From Pelecanus crispus (taxonomy: Eukaryota > Chordata > Aves > Pelecaniformes > Pelecanidae): a stretch of 64,000 nucleotides of DNA. The stretch covers positions 14,765,306-14,829,305 of the forward strand of contig NC_134648.1 of NCBI RefSeq assembly GCF_030463565.1, written 5' to 3'. A program made the translations under genes and the position numbers. The notes beneath the pieces are model-generated. The model searched no databases. It saw only the letters and a list, made by a program, of their open reading frames with translations, and was not told the origin of the DNA. Position 1 is the stretch's first letter, and every line of letters begins with the position of its first letter. Shown piece after piece: positions 63,377 to 64,000 of this stretch.

Positions 63377-64000
63377 GGAGGAAAGCGGAGTTACAACAAA
63401 CTCCTCTACAAATATGTTTTGGCACTGACAGCCTACGTGCTTCAGGTTTAGGAAATGATTGTCAGATCCTGAGGATAAGACGCAAGAACAAATCTAAGGG
63501 ATATCTTCCTATAAATCGCTATCGTAGCCCGCTGCTAGGAGAGCAGGCTGCCGCTGCTTTGCGACAGCACACACTTAAAAGCACTAGTGTGGAAGGTGAC
63601 AAAAAGTCAGTGCTCCAGCTCAGCAGTGGTCAGTCAACAATAACAGAACTAGGATACCCATGGGGTTCTGCCCAGGGGAATCAAAGTACCAGGAATCCCT
63701 TTTGCTAACCACATTTCATGTATTATCTAGACTTAGAAGAGACCAGAGGTATCATAATCTAGTCAAGGAAGTTACAGAAAGATGATAAATACTTATCCAA
63801 ATAGTGTTAGGCATCACATTAGCATCTTATAATAACTACTAGCACTGGGAAAAGCTGAGATACTTTTAAATTTCTCAGGCTACTCTCTTGGCATGGAAGT
63901 ACTCATGCACAAAACAGCTAGCTAAAGTACATGCAGTGCACTAAATTTTTAAGTTTTGACATAAACTGCTCAGGTGTTACAAAACTCAGTCTCAATTATC

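Noticed and set aside
63310-63708. A 132-codon plus-strand ORF with a hydrophobic, membrane-like start
   Set aside because: The hydrophobic Phe/Val/Cys start is a translated GTTT-rich tract; no family is recognised in the remainder.

Overview
This is vertebrate nuclear DNA, almost certainly from a bird and probably from a passerine. Three signs support this. Genes have long introns with GT-AG splice sites. CR1 LINE 3' ends are present with their (ATTCTATG)n or (ATTCTGTG)n tails. One tRNA-Ile-headed SINE with a CR1-type tail (49575-49715) matches the architecture known from the zebra finch TguSINE1 family. Nothing in the window is bacterial, phage, plasmid or CRISPR-like.

The only gene I can establish is RRAS2 (TC21, an R-Ras subfamily small GTPase) on the minus strand. 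Five consecutive coding exons (exons 2 to 6, residues 37-204 in human numbering) lie at 43510-43597, 42677-42779, 40144-40252, 32689-32807 and 32123-32210. All are in frame, have consensus splice sites and carry no stops. The last ends in a CaaX box (CVIF) and a TGA. A 3' UTR of about 2 kb probably runs down to about 30075, where two AATAAA signals sit. Exon 1 (start codon and P-loop) is not in the window, so 43598-64000 is the 3' part of a long first intron.

Layout: 1-30060 is gene-poor DNA 3' of RRAS2. It holds MIR-like fossils (9488-9541, 18203-18255), a long decayed antisense CR1 (about 22390-24065) with an internal 38-bp tandem duplication, a young 5'-truncated sense CR1 (25694-26105), two CpG-rich blocks (about 12000-12720 and 26215-26395), a 26-bp perfect tandem duplication (3795-3846) and many homopolymers. 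30075-43597 is the RRAS2 body. 43598-64000 is intron 1, with a degenerate CTAGAAA-rich repeat field beside exon 2 (43815-44105), a CR1 copy (47235-47613), the SINE (49575-49715) and a CR1 3' tip (53037-53092).

I found no convincing new multi-gene system. The observations most worth a second look are the SINE, the repeat field beside exon 2, the complementary U18 and A19 tracts in the RRAS2 3' UTR, and the CpG-rich block near 12 kb. That block has a palindromic forkhead/TATA motif upstream and a short ORF with a signal-peptide-like start. Most short ORFs here are chance ORFs or CR1 ORF2 remnants.
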